Part shown: positions 27,232 through 35,482 of the stretch, one piece after another
How the letters are laid out: each line of letters opens with the position of its first letter
Position numbering within the stretch: position 1 is the stretch's first letter
Assembly (NCBI GenBank): GCA_044230315.1
Contig: JBGARJ010000002.1
Coordinates: 124,001-188,000, forward strand
Source: M3007 sp044230315
GTDB taxonomy: Bacteria; Bacteroidota; Bacteroidia; Chitinophagales; Saprospiraceae
DNA length: 64,000 bases
Direction: 5' to 3'
Program-made: the position numbers and the translations under genes
The notes under the pieces: generated by a model
Databases searched by the model: none
Told to the model about the DNA's origin: nothing
Seen by the model: the letters and a program-made list of their open reading frames with translations, nothing else

Positions 27232-27822
27232 ATGAACACTGAACACCCGAATGAACACACTAAAACGACCGAAAGCCCCTGGCAAACACTTCGCATCGAT
27301 CACATTTACGACAACCCCTGGATACAGGTATCCCACCGGCAAGTGATCAACCCGTCGGGTGGTAACGGCATTTATGGGGTGGTGCATTTTAAGCATATTG
27401 CCATAGGAATTGTACCCATTGATGCAGAGGGGTTTACGTGGTTGGTCGGGCAATACCGCTATCCATTGCAGGAGTACAGTTGGGAGATACCCGAAGGCGG
27501 CGGCCTCCGGTCAGTCTCACCTTTGGAATCGGCCAAACGAGAATTATTGGAAGAAACGGGAATTGTGGCACAGATTTGGACGCCTCTTTTGGAAATGCAC
27601 CTTTCCAATTCCGTAACCGACGAGTATAGCCTCGCTTTTGTCGCACAAGAATTGGAGTTGGGCACCGCACAACCCGAAGAGACAGAGCAATTACAAATTC
27701 GGCGCATTCTTTTTGCCGATGCAGTACAAATGGTATTACAGGGAGATATCACCGATGCGCTTTCAGTTGCGGCTTTACTAAAAACAAATGAGTGGTTACG
27801 TCAGGGGCATTTACGCGTATAA
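27232..27822 (+). CDS. Nudix hydrolase (ADP-ribose pyrophosphatase-like)
   Basis: The 196-residue protein has a Nudix domain with the box centred on EGGGLRSVSPLESAKRELLEETG, in which the REUxEExGU catalytic core is intact. The first Glu of the GX5E part is replaced by Val, which seems common in this Bacteroidota subgroup. It likely hydrolyses ADP-ribose or similar nucleotide sugars in the cytoplasm. The N-terminal strand pair (DHIYDNPWIQVSHRQVINPSG) fits the ADPRase dimerisation domain. The start ATG at 27232 has a plain upstream region without a clear promoter. Confidence 0.9.
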   Translation: MNTEHPNEHTKTTESPWQTLRIDHIYDNPWIQVSHRQVINPSGGNGIYGVVHFKHIAIGIVPIDAEGFTWLVGQYRYPLQEYSWEIPEGGGLRSVSPLESAKRELLEETGIVAQIWTPLLEMHLSNSVTDEYSLAFVAQELELGTAQPEETEQLQIRRILFADAVQMVLQGDITDALSVAALLKTNEWLRQGHLRV

Positions 27823-27944
27823 AGGACGATAAGCGGATTCCGATGAATTTGTTCAAATGCACAACATGTTGATTTACAATACCTTGGATGTTAACGTATT
27901 GCTAATCATTGTTAAAAAGAGAGCAACTCTGGTGAAATCCGGCA

Positions 27945-27952
27945 TACATTTG
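27945..27952 (+). promoter_or_regulatory. Predicted -7 element upstream of mltA (TACATTTG)
   Basis: TACATTTG fits the -7 consensus 105 bases before the mltA start; no well-spaced -33 box is seen. The surrounding 27823-28057 region is A+T-rich and otherwise holds only a short palindrome. Confidence 0.4.
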
Positions 27953-28011
27953 TTAAATTTTTTAAGCTTGGGTGACACCGCTGGAGTGTGAGCAACGTCT
28001 GAAGAATAATA

Positions 28012-28027
28012 CACCTGCGAGCAGGTG
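28012..28027. promoter_or_regulatory. Short palindrome (CACCTGC-GA-GCAGGTG) before mltA
   Basis: Two perfect 7-base arms (28012-28018 and 28021-28027) flank GA, 30 bases before the ATG at 28058. It could be an operator or a small RNA hairpin in the leader; the right arm supplies AGGTG. Confidence 0.4.
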
Positions 28028-28057
28028 AAGTATGCGGAAAATCACCCGACCGTCCTT

Positions 28058-29116
28058 ATGGTAAACAAATTGTCCCTATTTTTCTGCCTGTTGCTTTTAC
28101 CCTTCGTTTTAACGTTGGATTGCGGCAACACCACTGTTTCCCCAGGAATTACAGCCGCCGCCGCTGTTCTTTCAGCCGCCGAAACCGGCGCTGAAGCCCC
28201 CGAGCGACTGGCCGCCATGGCGCCCCCGGTGCGGGTCAAACCGCTCATCCTCAAACGCCAGGTCCACTCTTCTATCCTGCACTTCACGCATCCGGATACG
28301 TTGCCGTATCTGCCGTTTGATCCGCCAATGCTGGAAGCGCTCTATGAGCAAGGGAATTATCTGCGGCGTTCTGAAGTAAAAGACTACCCGGTGCACGGGA
28401 TCAGCAAGGCCGAAATGCTGCGCACGACCGAGTTATTGCAAGACTGTCAGATCCTGCAGCCCGAAGCCTTGTTGGACCGTTTTGATTTTTACAAAGTCAA
28501 AACCGATCTGCGTAAAGACCGCGTCCGCATTACCGGATATTATACACCCATCATTCAGGCCAGCCGCGTTCGTACCGATGAATACTCGGTGCCTTTACTG
28601 CGCCGTCCGGACGATCATGTGCCTTCACCGGCGGCTATTACAGCCGGCGCACTCGATGGCAAGGGGCTGGAATTGGCCTGGTTGCGCACCAAGCGCGAAC
28701 TCGAAAATGCGCAGTTGCAAGGCTCCTGCTGGGTGGAATATCCGGATGGCAAACGCGAGCACTTCGGCTTTGGCGGTTCTGTGCGCGGCGCAGGAGGCGC
28801 TTATGTATTCTTTATGAAAGTAGGCGAAGAAGTGTTTGGCGCGGGCTTTTTCCCGCTCACAGCCGGCTATTCGGTAGCTGTTGACCCGCGCTTTATCCCG
28901 ATCGGCGCCACGCTGTTGGCGGAGTTGCCCGATATGGACCCTGCCGGTAACCTCAAAGGCTATACCTACCGGATCCTTTTCGCGCAAGACCGCGGCGGCG
29001 CCATCCTCACGACCAAGCGCCTCGACCTGTATAGTGGTATTGGAAAAAAAGGCCTGCAGGAGGCGCGCAAGATCAATGGCTTTGGCCGTTTGTGGCTCCT
29101 GTTGCCCAAGCAATAA
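28058..29116 (+). CDS. mltA: MltA-type lytic transglycosylase lipoprotein
   Basis: The 352-residue protein starts with a lipoprotein-like signal (MVNKLSLFFCLLLLPFVLTL then Cys near residue 24). It contains the MltA domain (VRITGYYTPIIQASRV...) and a C-terminal 3D domain (AVDPRFIPIG...ILFAQDRGGAI) with the catalytic aspartate region. It cleaves the peptidoglycan glycan strand to 1,6-anhydro ends at the outer membrane. I use the ATG at 28058, not the upstream GTG at 28025, because this puts the signal peptide at the N-terminus. A bidirectional terminator follows. Confidence 0.9.
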   Translation: MVNKLSLFFCLLLLPFVLTLDCGNTTVSPGITAAAAVLSAAETGAEAPERLAAMAPPVRVKPLILKRQVHSSILHFTHPDTLPYLPFDPPMLEALYEQGNYLRRSEVKDYPVHGISKAEMLRTTELLQDCQILQPEALLDRFDFYKVKTDLRKDRVRITGYYTPIIQASRVRTDEYSVPLLRRPDDHVPSPAAITAGALDGKGLELAWLRTKRELENAQLQGSCWVEYPDGKREHFGFGGSVRGAGGAYVFFMKVGEEVFGAGFFPLTAGYSVAVDPRFIPIGATLLAELPDMDPAGNLKGYTYRILFAQDRGGAILTTKRLDLYSGIGKKGLQEARKINGFGRLWLLLPKQ

Positions 29117-29145
29117 AATTTGTCTCAGGCCATTTGCTCTTGGCC

Positions 29146-29199
29146 GGTATCGAAAAAACGGGGTCGTGCTGGAAAGCACAACCCCGTTTTTTTGATACC
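29146..29199. terminator. Bidirectional terminator between mltA and the T9SS type B gene
   Basis: GGTATCGAAAAAACGGGGT on the left pairs with ACCCCGTTTTTTTGATACC on the right (29181-29199), with an inner GTGCT/AGCAC stem. A- and T-runs on opposite arms make it work for both converging genes. Confidence 0.85.
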
Positions 29200-29212
29200 T
29201 CATCGATTTTGA

Positions 29213-31954
29213 TCAACGCACGACGGTGATGCTCCCTTCATAGGTTATTTCCTGCTGGTCGATAAACCGAACGCTTGCATAGAACGTGAACACACCCGTC
29301 ATCAATTCGCCTTTATAGGTGCCGTCCCATCCAAGATTGGGCTCGCCCAAGGGAATATTGCGGGTTTCAAAGATCAGGCTGCCCCAGCGGTCGTAAATGC
29401 GCAACAGTTGAATACTAACGGCAGCGGGCCCCCCGAACAAGGTAAAATGGTCGTTTGGATAGGGCTTGTCCGGCGCAAAGACATTGGGTACGTAAACGGG
29501 TCTGTCGCGTTTTACAAGGACCCGTACGGTATCGGAGGCCACGCAGCCGTCCTCGTCGGTTATTTGGATGACGTACAGGTTATTTTGAATGGCCGTGATT
29601 GTCGGTTCCGGACAATCGGCACAATCGAGCCCAAGAGGCGGGGTCCACAGGAATGTTACGGGTCGGCCGGCCGGTAGTGTCAGGGTTTGTACCTGGAATG
29701 AGTACCCCAGGTCGAGCGTGGTATCGGCCGGTTGGGCATCCACGATGAGCGGTGGCGGCTGGGTGATGGTGGCAAAAACGGAATCGATACAACCGCCTGC
29801 ATCCTTGATTTTTATCCAATAATCACCGGCCGGCAGGTCGCTCAGGGTACCGGATGTGATAAACGATTGGCCATCTGCGCTGAAGGTATACGGCGGTTGC
29901 CCCCCACCGCCTTCCACGGTGACGGCCCCGGTGGGCACGCCATTGCAGAGCAAATTTACCACATCGAGGAGCGAAATATTGACATCGGGTGGCTGAGTGA
30001 TCGAGATTTCCCCGGTAATACTGCACCCGTTGGCGTCGGTAGCGGTTACGGTGTATTGGCCGGGTGCGAGTCCGGTGGCCGTTTCGTCGTGCTGGTTATC
30101 GCTCCACAAATAGGAGAAATTGCCCACCCCGCCGTCCGGTATGGCAATACCCATGCCGTCGGCTGCGCCAAAACAGGACACATCTACCGTATCCATAGCG
30201 AGGGCCACCGGCGGGTTATCGGTGACACTGACCGTAAAGGTGCCTTTACACAATTCGGCATCCAATCCCTGTATGGTATACACGCCGGCGGCAAATCCGC
30301 CCTGTACATTACTTGGAATAAAACCACTTCCCCAATCGAACTGATAGGGGGCTGTCCCATTGGTCACATTGAGTGTGATCTGGCCATTTGCATCGCCGGT
30401 ACAAAGTGGTTTTTGTACGTCGGGCGACACCGTTAGTTCCAATTCCTTGACCAGAATACTCAAATCGGTTTTACAGTTATTGGCATCCTGGATGACCAGG
30501 TTGTACGTTCCGACGGTCAGGCCGGTCAAACTGCTGCTTGGTGTGAAGGGGCCGCCATTCCAGCTGAACAAATAGGGCGGCGTACCCATTTTAATGTTGG
30601 CAATCGTGATGGCGCCGTTGGTACCGCCGTTGCATTCCGGCATGGCGATGAGGGTATCCACTTCAACATCGGGATAGACCAGTACATCCTGGATCGAAGT
30701 GACCCGGCAGCCCAAATCAGTTTCCAGTTGCAATACCACCGAATGCTTCCCCGGGCTGTTGAATGTGACTTCGTGCGGCCCCTTGCCGGACGCCACGCCG
30801 GGGTCGGAATCGGCGCCGAAACTCCATTGCCAGCTGGTGATGCTGCCAAGCGGGAAAGTGGAAGCGTCGTTGACCTGCACCGGAGTGCCCAGGCATACTG
30901 CAGCCGGCACGGTGGTGAATTGGGCCGTGGGGCCGAGGAATTCGCCGGAGCCGCCGAATTCCACGGAAAACCCGTTTCCGCTGGTGGTGAAATTATTCAC
31001 GCAAAGCGCGTACGTCTCGCCGGCTATCATATCAAACGGCGCCAGCCAGGCGTTGTCGCCGGCATCGGTGCAACCGGCATCCTCACTGACATCCGGGTCG
31101 CCGACCCGCAGGCCTGTAGGACCCATGCAGGGGCTCTGGTAGTTGAAATCACCTGAGGCCATGCAGCGGACGATCTGTTTGCCTTTGCAGTCGCCTACTC
31201 CATTCGGCAAGCGGTACAGCGCAAAGTCGAGGTCGTCGGCGATGCTAAGGGGTGTGAGTGTAAAGGTCAGGCTGCCCGATTTGGAGCAAATCCAGGTGAA
31301 CCAGGTCGAATTGGATTCGAAGTTGCCTGGCGCCCCGTTGGAGAAGCAGGTGGCGTCGTTGAGTTCGGAAATATCCTTTCCCGCTCCTGTGACACTTTGC
31401 ACCACAAAAGGGGATTTATCGCAAAGCACGGAGGCCGTCGGGCAATCGGAGGTGGGTTTGACCGGCGGGTTGTAATTGTTGAGGCAGAGTTGGAACGTTC
31501 CCATGGCGTTGTTAGAACCTTGCACGCGGATCAGGTACGTCGAGCCTACGAGCAATCCTCCTTCATACGCTTCCACAATATTGGTCCCGGAAGTAGAGCT
31601 CTGGCATTGTACTTCATTGAGCGTACCGCCGCAGGTGCCATAGTAAATGGCGATTTGCGGATTTTTCAGTGTGCCGCCCGGGCCCTGTGTTGTGGCCCCC
31701 CGAACGATGACCGTCACGTCGGTGAATTTCGGCACGAAAGAAAACCAGACATCATTTCCGGAAGTGCCAAAACAGTTGGCGGGGCCATAACCGGAAAGCG
31801 TGGCGTCCACATTGGTATAAGCGCCTGTGGGGCTGCAAAAATTGGTGACGTTGGTAATGGGAATCGGATTCGTGCAATTGTCGTTCGAGGGTTGGGCGAT
31901 GATTAATGCAGTGCAGCAAAGAATGCCGAGCGCTACAAGTACCGGTTTTCTCAT
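29213..31954 (-). CDS. Gliding motility-associated C-terminal (T9SS type B) secreted protein
   Basis: The 913-residue protein has a signal peptide (to about residue 20), two N-terminal lectin/pre-peptidase-like sandwich regions with paired cysteines (about 22-340), a PKD domain (about 345-435, PGKHSVVLQLETDLGC), a chain of SprB-type repeats (about 440-770, with PYLFSWNGG and FSYLWSDNQH) and a C-terminal T9SS type B domain (about 830-913, VPNVFAPDKPYPNDHF...LRIYDRWGSLIFE). It is probably a long surface adhesin of the SprB kind or a surface matrix protein, usually held by PorP/SprF-type partners. No porP gene adjoins it here. Confidence 0.92.
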   Translation of the reverse strand: MRKPVLVALGILCCTALIIAQPSNDNCTNPIPITNVTNFCSPTGAYTNVDATLSGYGPANCFGTSGNDVWFSFVPKFTDVTVIVRGATTQGPGGTLKNPQIAIYYGTCGGTLNEVQCQSSTSGTNIVEAYEGGLLVGSTYLIRVQGSNNAMGTFQLCLNNYNPPVKPTSDCPTASVLCDKSPFVVQSVTGAGKDISELNDATCFSNGAPGNFESNSTWFTWICSKSGSLTFTLTPLSIADDLDFALYRLPNGVGDCKGKQIVRCMASGDFNYQSPCMGPTGLRVGDPDVSEDAGCTDAGDNAWLAPFDMIAGETYALCVNNFTTSGNGFSVEFGGSGEFLGPTAQFTTVPAAVCLGTPVQVNDASTFPLGSITSWQWSFGADSDPGVASGKGPHEVTFNSPGKHSVVLQLETDLGCRVTSIQDVLVYPDVEVDTLIAMPECNGGTNGAITIANIKMGTPPYLFSWNGGPFTPSSSLTGLTVGTYNLVIQDANNCKTDLSILVKELELTVSPDVQKPLCTGDANGQITLNVTNGTAPYQFDWGSGFIPSNVQGGFAAGVYTIQGLDAELCKGTFTVSVTDNPPVALAMDTVDVSCFGAADGMGIAIPDGGVGNFSYLWSDNQHDETATGLAPGQYTVTATDANGCSITGEISITQPPDVNISLLDVVNLLCNGVPTGAVTVEGGGGQPPYTFSADGQSFITSGTLSDLPAGDYWIKIKDAGGCIDSVFATITQPPPLIVDAQPADTTLDLGYSFQVQTLTLPAGRPVTFLWTPPLGLDCADCPEPTITAIQNNLYVIQITDEDGCVASDTVRVLVKRDRPVYVPNVFAPDKPYPNDHFTLFGGPAAVSIQLLRIYDRWGSLIFETRNIPLGEPNLGWDGTYKGELMTGVFTFYASVRFIDQQEITYEGSITVVR

Positions 31955-32086
31955 GTCATGTTGTTTTACTTGGGCATACAGACCGCGGTGCTACAAAGTT
32001 TGAAGCATTTGAGAAGACGCAAAAAATCGACCTTTTGTTGGCCGCCCAACCGCGAAAAATTTCCTGAAATGCCAAAAGCGGCGCTT

Positions 32087-32656
32087 TTACCTGCGGGGGC
32101 TGGAGTGGTATATCGTCAGAAAAATCAGCGCCAGTTTCATGGTTGGCGGTATACTGTCATCCAGATTGTCTTCGATGGCCCAATCTCTGGGGTCGCCCTC
32201 AACCAGGGTGTACATATAAAAAGTACCGCGGGTGGGGTCTTGAACGATCCATTCGTCAAACTGGTTGGTCCACCGGCTGCGCAGGGTGAGCGAGATGGAA
32301 TTGTCGGTCACCCTCCATTCCGAAAGGTCATTGCTCCAGGCAGCGCGCATGGTCACTACGGCTCCCGAATAAGTGCGCAACTCCCATTGTGTGGGGTCGT
32401 CTTTCCATTTCATTTTAATGGTGCCGCGTTCGTCGCCTATGCTGAAGTCCCACTCTGACCAGTCGTCACGCAGGTTGAGCCAGCGCAACTTCATTTCACC
32501 GTATTCTTCTTCATCCGGGGCTTCAGAGTCATCTTCCTCGTTTTGCGTACTATCGGCAGCGGACACATACAATGCCCATTCGACAAAAGAGTCACTCCAC
32601 GCGCCCATTGGCAAATACATAGCCAGGGCGAGAAGCAGGAACCCAAAATTTTTCAT
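32087..32656 (-). CDS. Hypothetical exported Trp-rich repeat protein
   Basis: The 189-residue protein is not recognised. A signal peptide (to about residue 22) is followed by an acidic linker (QNEEDDSEAPDEEEYGE) and five imperfect repeats of 22-25 residues, each with a hydrophobic strand, a Trp, a polar turn and a second Trp (for example KMKWKDDPTQWELRTYSGA and RSRWTNQFDEWIVQDPTRG). This suggests a small beta-sheet or solenoid in the periplasm. It starts 17 bases after the DUF3127 stop and is probably in an operon with it and the peptide-binding lipoprotein. The longer open frame upstream overlaps DUF3127 and is not used. Confidence 0.65.
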   Translation of the reverse strand: MKNFGFLLLALAMYLPMGAWSDSFVEWALYVSAADSTQNEEDDSEAPDEEEYGEMKLRWLNLRDDWSEWDFSIGDERGTIKMKWKDDPTQWELRTYSGAVVTMRAAWSNDLSEWRVTDNSISLTLRSRWTNQFDEWIVQDPTRGTFYMYTLVEGDPRDWAIEDNLDDSIPPTMKLALIFLTIYHSSPRR

Positions 32657-32673
32657 ACGCAGCCATTCCCGTT

Positions 32674-33051
32674 TCAAAATGGGAGGTCGTCCATATTGGC
32701 CGGCGGAGGCGTATTGGTGTAGTCCGGAAACGGATCGGCGGGGAAACGTTCGCTGTTGGTTTCCGACGTGTTGCCACTGCTTTCGCCAGCGCGCTCGACC
32801 CGCCAGGCATTCAGGTTGGTTAAATACTTGCCGTTCCACTCCCGGCCCCGCAGGTCGAACGATACCTTGACGCGATCGCCTTCGGTAAAGTTGTCCAGCA
32901 CGGCGCAGCGATCTTGAACGGCTTGAAATTTAACCAATTGGGGATAGTTCCCGTCCGGGACTTCCAATACGAACTCGCGGGCCTGAAAACTCTGCGACTT
33001 TTGTTCCGTCGGAAAAATGCGGTGTAATTTTCCCTCTACTTCAAATGCCAT
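32674..33051 (-). CDS. DUF3127 protein with SSB-like acidic C-terminal tip
   Basis: The 125-residue protein matches DUF3127: MAFEVEGKLHRIFPTEQKS...FQAREFVLEVPDGNYPQLVKFQA...GDRVKVSFDLRGREWNGKYLTNLNAWRVE (residues 1-85), predicted to be an OB fold. A disordered Ser/Asn/Pro-rich tail follows and ends DDLPF. That end is like the acidic hydrophobic tip of single-stranded DNA-binding proteins, which recruits replication and repair proteins. The family has no established role that I know of; ssDNA or partner-protein binding is inferred. Confidence 0.85.
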   Translation of the reverse strand: MAFEVEGKLHRIFPTEQKSQSFQAREFVLEVPDGNYPQLVKFQAVQDRCAVLDNFTEGDRVKVSFDLRGREWNGKYLTNLNAWRVERAGESSGNTSETNSERFPADPFPDYTNTPPPANMDDLPF

Positions 33052-33106
33052 GTGTATAAGGTGTGCTAGTGGTTGATCAAAATAATGGTTTGCAGGTATT
33101 GGGGTG

Positions 33107-34900
33107 TTATTTGATCAGTTTGAAAAATTGTTCGTAGTACCCCGGGCGGTTGGCGGTCAGAACGGAGTTGAAGCGTCTCGACACAGCGATGCGTTGTTGG
33201 GGAGCATACAGGAAGATCTCCGGCAATTCGTCGTACAAAATATGTTGCGCTTTCACATACAACACATTGCGCTTCGTATCGTCGGGTTCGGTGCGGATGG
33301 CATCGATCAGGCCATCCATTTCGGCGTTCGAAAACCCGTAGCGGTTGCCGGCGCCCAGACTTTTGGTATGAAATGTTTGGTACAGCTCCACAAGCCCCGG
33401 GAAAATGGAGGCTCCCGTGATCGCCAGGTCATAATCGCCGTTCCGGGTTTGTTCCGAAATCAAACGGATATCTTCCTCCACGATATTGATGCCAATGCCG
33501 GCATTCCGGGCGGTGGTCTGGATGCTTTTGGCCGCCTGGCCGGACACGGGCGCCGAGCCCGGTGTCAGCAGGGAAATTTGAAGTTCCGTTAAGGTGCCGT
33601 TGATCATTTTATCGGCAATACCATTGCCGTTCGAATCGGACCACCCGGCCGCCGCCAGCAAGTCCTTCGCCTTTTGAATGTTGTAGTCGTATGGTACGAG
33701 GTCGCGGGCATAAAACGGTTTGGCCGGGTTCACCGGACTTACCACTCGCTCTGCCAATCCTTGCCAAACGGTATTGGTCAGGTAGTTGTAATCGATGGCA
33801 TGGGCAATGGCCTGACGGACGCGCTTGTCGTTCAGTTGAGGCCGGCGTAAATTGCACATCAGGCGGCCGTAAGAATTAGCGCCGACCAATTCAAACCCAT
33901 ACCGCAGATCAAGGCAGGAGTCCTTTTTTAGTTTGAGAAACATGGTAGGCGACAATGCCGGCACGATATCCACATCGCCGGAACGGATTAACCCTTCCGT
34001 CGGCGTTTCATCTTTCACAAACCGGTACACGATTTTGTCGGGGAAAGCAGCCAGGTACGGGTTTTCCGCCACGAGTTGATCGCCCCACCAGTTGGTTTTT
34101 TTCACCAGGACCAAACCCTGGTCTACGTCAAAATTCTCCAGCCGGTATGCGCCGCTGCCGGTAATGAAGTTTTTATCGTTGGCAAATTTCGGCGATTGGA
34201 ATTCTTCGGCCCAGGCACTTAGCGCGGGGTTGGTTTTCAGGACTTGTTCGGCGCGTTCAGGGTTTTGCAGATCGGTCAGCGGAATATTGGCCAGTTTGCC
34301 TTCCGGATCATAATTGTAGGCCGGATAAATCGGGAACTGACACAGGGTTTCAAGGGCCAGGATGTAATACTTGCTGAAGTAAGCGGTAAATTTTTTCGGA
34401 TTAGCCGGGTCGGCTTCCACCGCTTGCAGGTATTCGAAATAGCCGCGCCAGTCGCCCAGCGGCAATTGCGGGTGGTAAATGATTTTGAGCGAAAACAGAA
34501 AATCTTTTGCAGTGATCGGGCTGCCGTTGTCCCAGTTTGCCTGATCGTATATTTCAAAATCATAGGCGAGGTTGCCTTTATGCGGGCCGTCTTGAACGGT
34601 GTATACCTGCGGAATTTTTTTGATCAGCAGCGGCACCAGCTCCAGGGTTTTCGCGTCAAAAAAACCCAGGGTTTGAATCATATTTCCGGAAGCAATACGG
34701 TTGTAGTATGGGCCGGGAAGGATGGGATTGAGGGAAGTGGCGGCGGCCTCCATGCGGACGGTCACCGTATTTTCTTTTTTGAACTCGACCGGGCCACAGG
34801 ATTTCGAGGGGTCGGATTTACAGGAAAACAGCAACAGTGTCGCTACCATGCCAGTAAATAAAAGCGGCAGGAGATTTTTTTGCAGGAATTTCATCGTCAT
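33107..34900 (-). CDS. Peptide-type ABC transporter substrate-binding lipoprotein (SBP_bac_5)
   Basis: About 597 residues, beginning MTMKFLQKN with a lipobox LLFSC (Cys about residue 27). A start two codons later at 34894 is equally possible. The body is a family 5 extracellular solute-binding protein: NWDNGSPITAKDFLFSLKIIYHP, VRQAIAHAIDYNYL, and the C-terminal IDAIRTEPDDTKRNVLYVKAQHILYDELPEIFLYAPQQRIAVS. It binds oligopeptides or similar ligands in the periplasm. No permease or ATPase genes are next to it. TACTTTTA (34911-34918 on this strand) may be its -7 element. Confidence 0.92.
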   Translation of the reverse strand: MTMKFLQKNLLPLLFTGMVATLLLFSCKSDPSKSCGPVEFKKENTVTVRMEAAATSLNPILPGPYYNRIASGNMIQTLGFFDAKTLELVPLLIKKIPQVYTVQDGPHKGNLAYDFEIYDQANWDNGSPITAKDFLFSLKIIYHPQLPLGDWRGYFEYLQAVEADPANPKKFTAYFSKYYILALETLCQFPIYPAYNYDPEGKLANIPLTDLQNPERAEQVLKTNPALSAWAEEFQSPKFANDKNFITGSGAYRLENFDVDQGLVLVKKTNWWGDQLVAENPYLAAFPDKIVYRFVKDETPTEGLIRSGDVDIVPALSPTMFLKLKKDSCLDLRYGFELVGANSYGRLMCNLRRPQLNDKRVRQAIAHAIDYNYLTNTVWQGLAERVVSPVNPAKPFYARDLVPYDYNIQKAKDLLAAAGWSDSNGNGIADKMINGTLTELQISLLTPGSAPVSGQAAKSIQTTARNAGIGINIVEEDIRLISEQTRNGDYDLAITGASIFPGLVELYQTFHTKSLGAGNRYGFSNAEMDGLIDAIRTEPDDTKRNVLYVKAQHILYDELPEIFLYAPQQRIAVSRRFNSVLTANRPGYYEQFFKLIK

Positions 34901-34967
34901 TAATTTTGGGTAAAAGTACATGCTTTCCGGAGAAAGGAGGCATTATTGCCCGGCCCGAATGCCGATA

Positions 34968-35408
34968 TTACAAAAAACGGCCCTTCCATTCGGGGCGTGG
35001 CAGCCAGCATGTTTCCTGGCGTCCAAACCAGCGGTAACGGTGCCGCGCCACCCAGTCGTACACAGCATTGCGCAGCGGCCGCGGCACCCAATGCAGGGCG
35101 TATAATAAAGACCAGGGGCGGCCCATCCGGCGCGCCGTCTCGAGCGCTGCATCGGAGCGGGTGAAAACGCGGCCGCCGGCCACCAACACGACCGTGTCAA
35201 ACGATTCGGCCGACAGCCCGAATTCCCGGAGCAAGTCCTGGCCGGTTTCGCTTTGCAGCGCGGCGAACCGGAACTGACCCCGGCGGTCGTGTTGCAACAC
35301 CCATTGCACTGAAGCGTTGCAGAGGTTGCACACTCCGTCGAACAAGAGTACCGGAAATTTAAATTCAGAATCCACAGGCTTTTTTGCTTTTTTGCAGGAC
35401 GATTTCAC
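34968..35408 (-). CDS. DCC-family (DUF393) thiol-disulphide oxidoreductase-like protein
   Basis: The 146-residue protein has LFDGVCNLCNASVQWVLQHD at its start, the signature of the DUF393 or DCC family. The CxxC within it resembles a thioredoxin-type active site. It continues with FAALQSETGQDLL and a C-terminal LYALHWVPRPLRNAVYDWVARHRYRWFG. Family members are probably cytoplasmic redox or nucleic-acid-related proteins of unknown function. It is divergent from the antiporter gene. Confidence 0.88.
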   Translation of the reverse strand: MKSSCKKAKKPVDSEFKFPVLLFDGVCNLCNASVQWVLQHDRRGQFRFAALQSETGQDLLREFGLSAESFDTVVLVAGGRVFTRSDAALETARRMGRPWSLLYALHWVPRPLRNAVYDWVARHRYRWFGRQETCWLPRPEWKGRFL

Positions 35409-35482
35409 AAACGCCGGAGTAAACCGCCTGCGTTGCGCCCAATGAAAACGGGCGCCATTATAAATGTTTACATTACCCGCTG

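Noticed and set aside
27484..27570. Loss of a catalytic Glu in the Nudix box
   Set aside because: The Val at the GX5E position is probably the usual residue of this subgroup and the REUxEExGU core is intact, so I do not treat it as inactivation.
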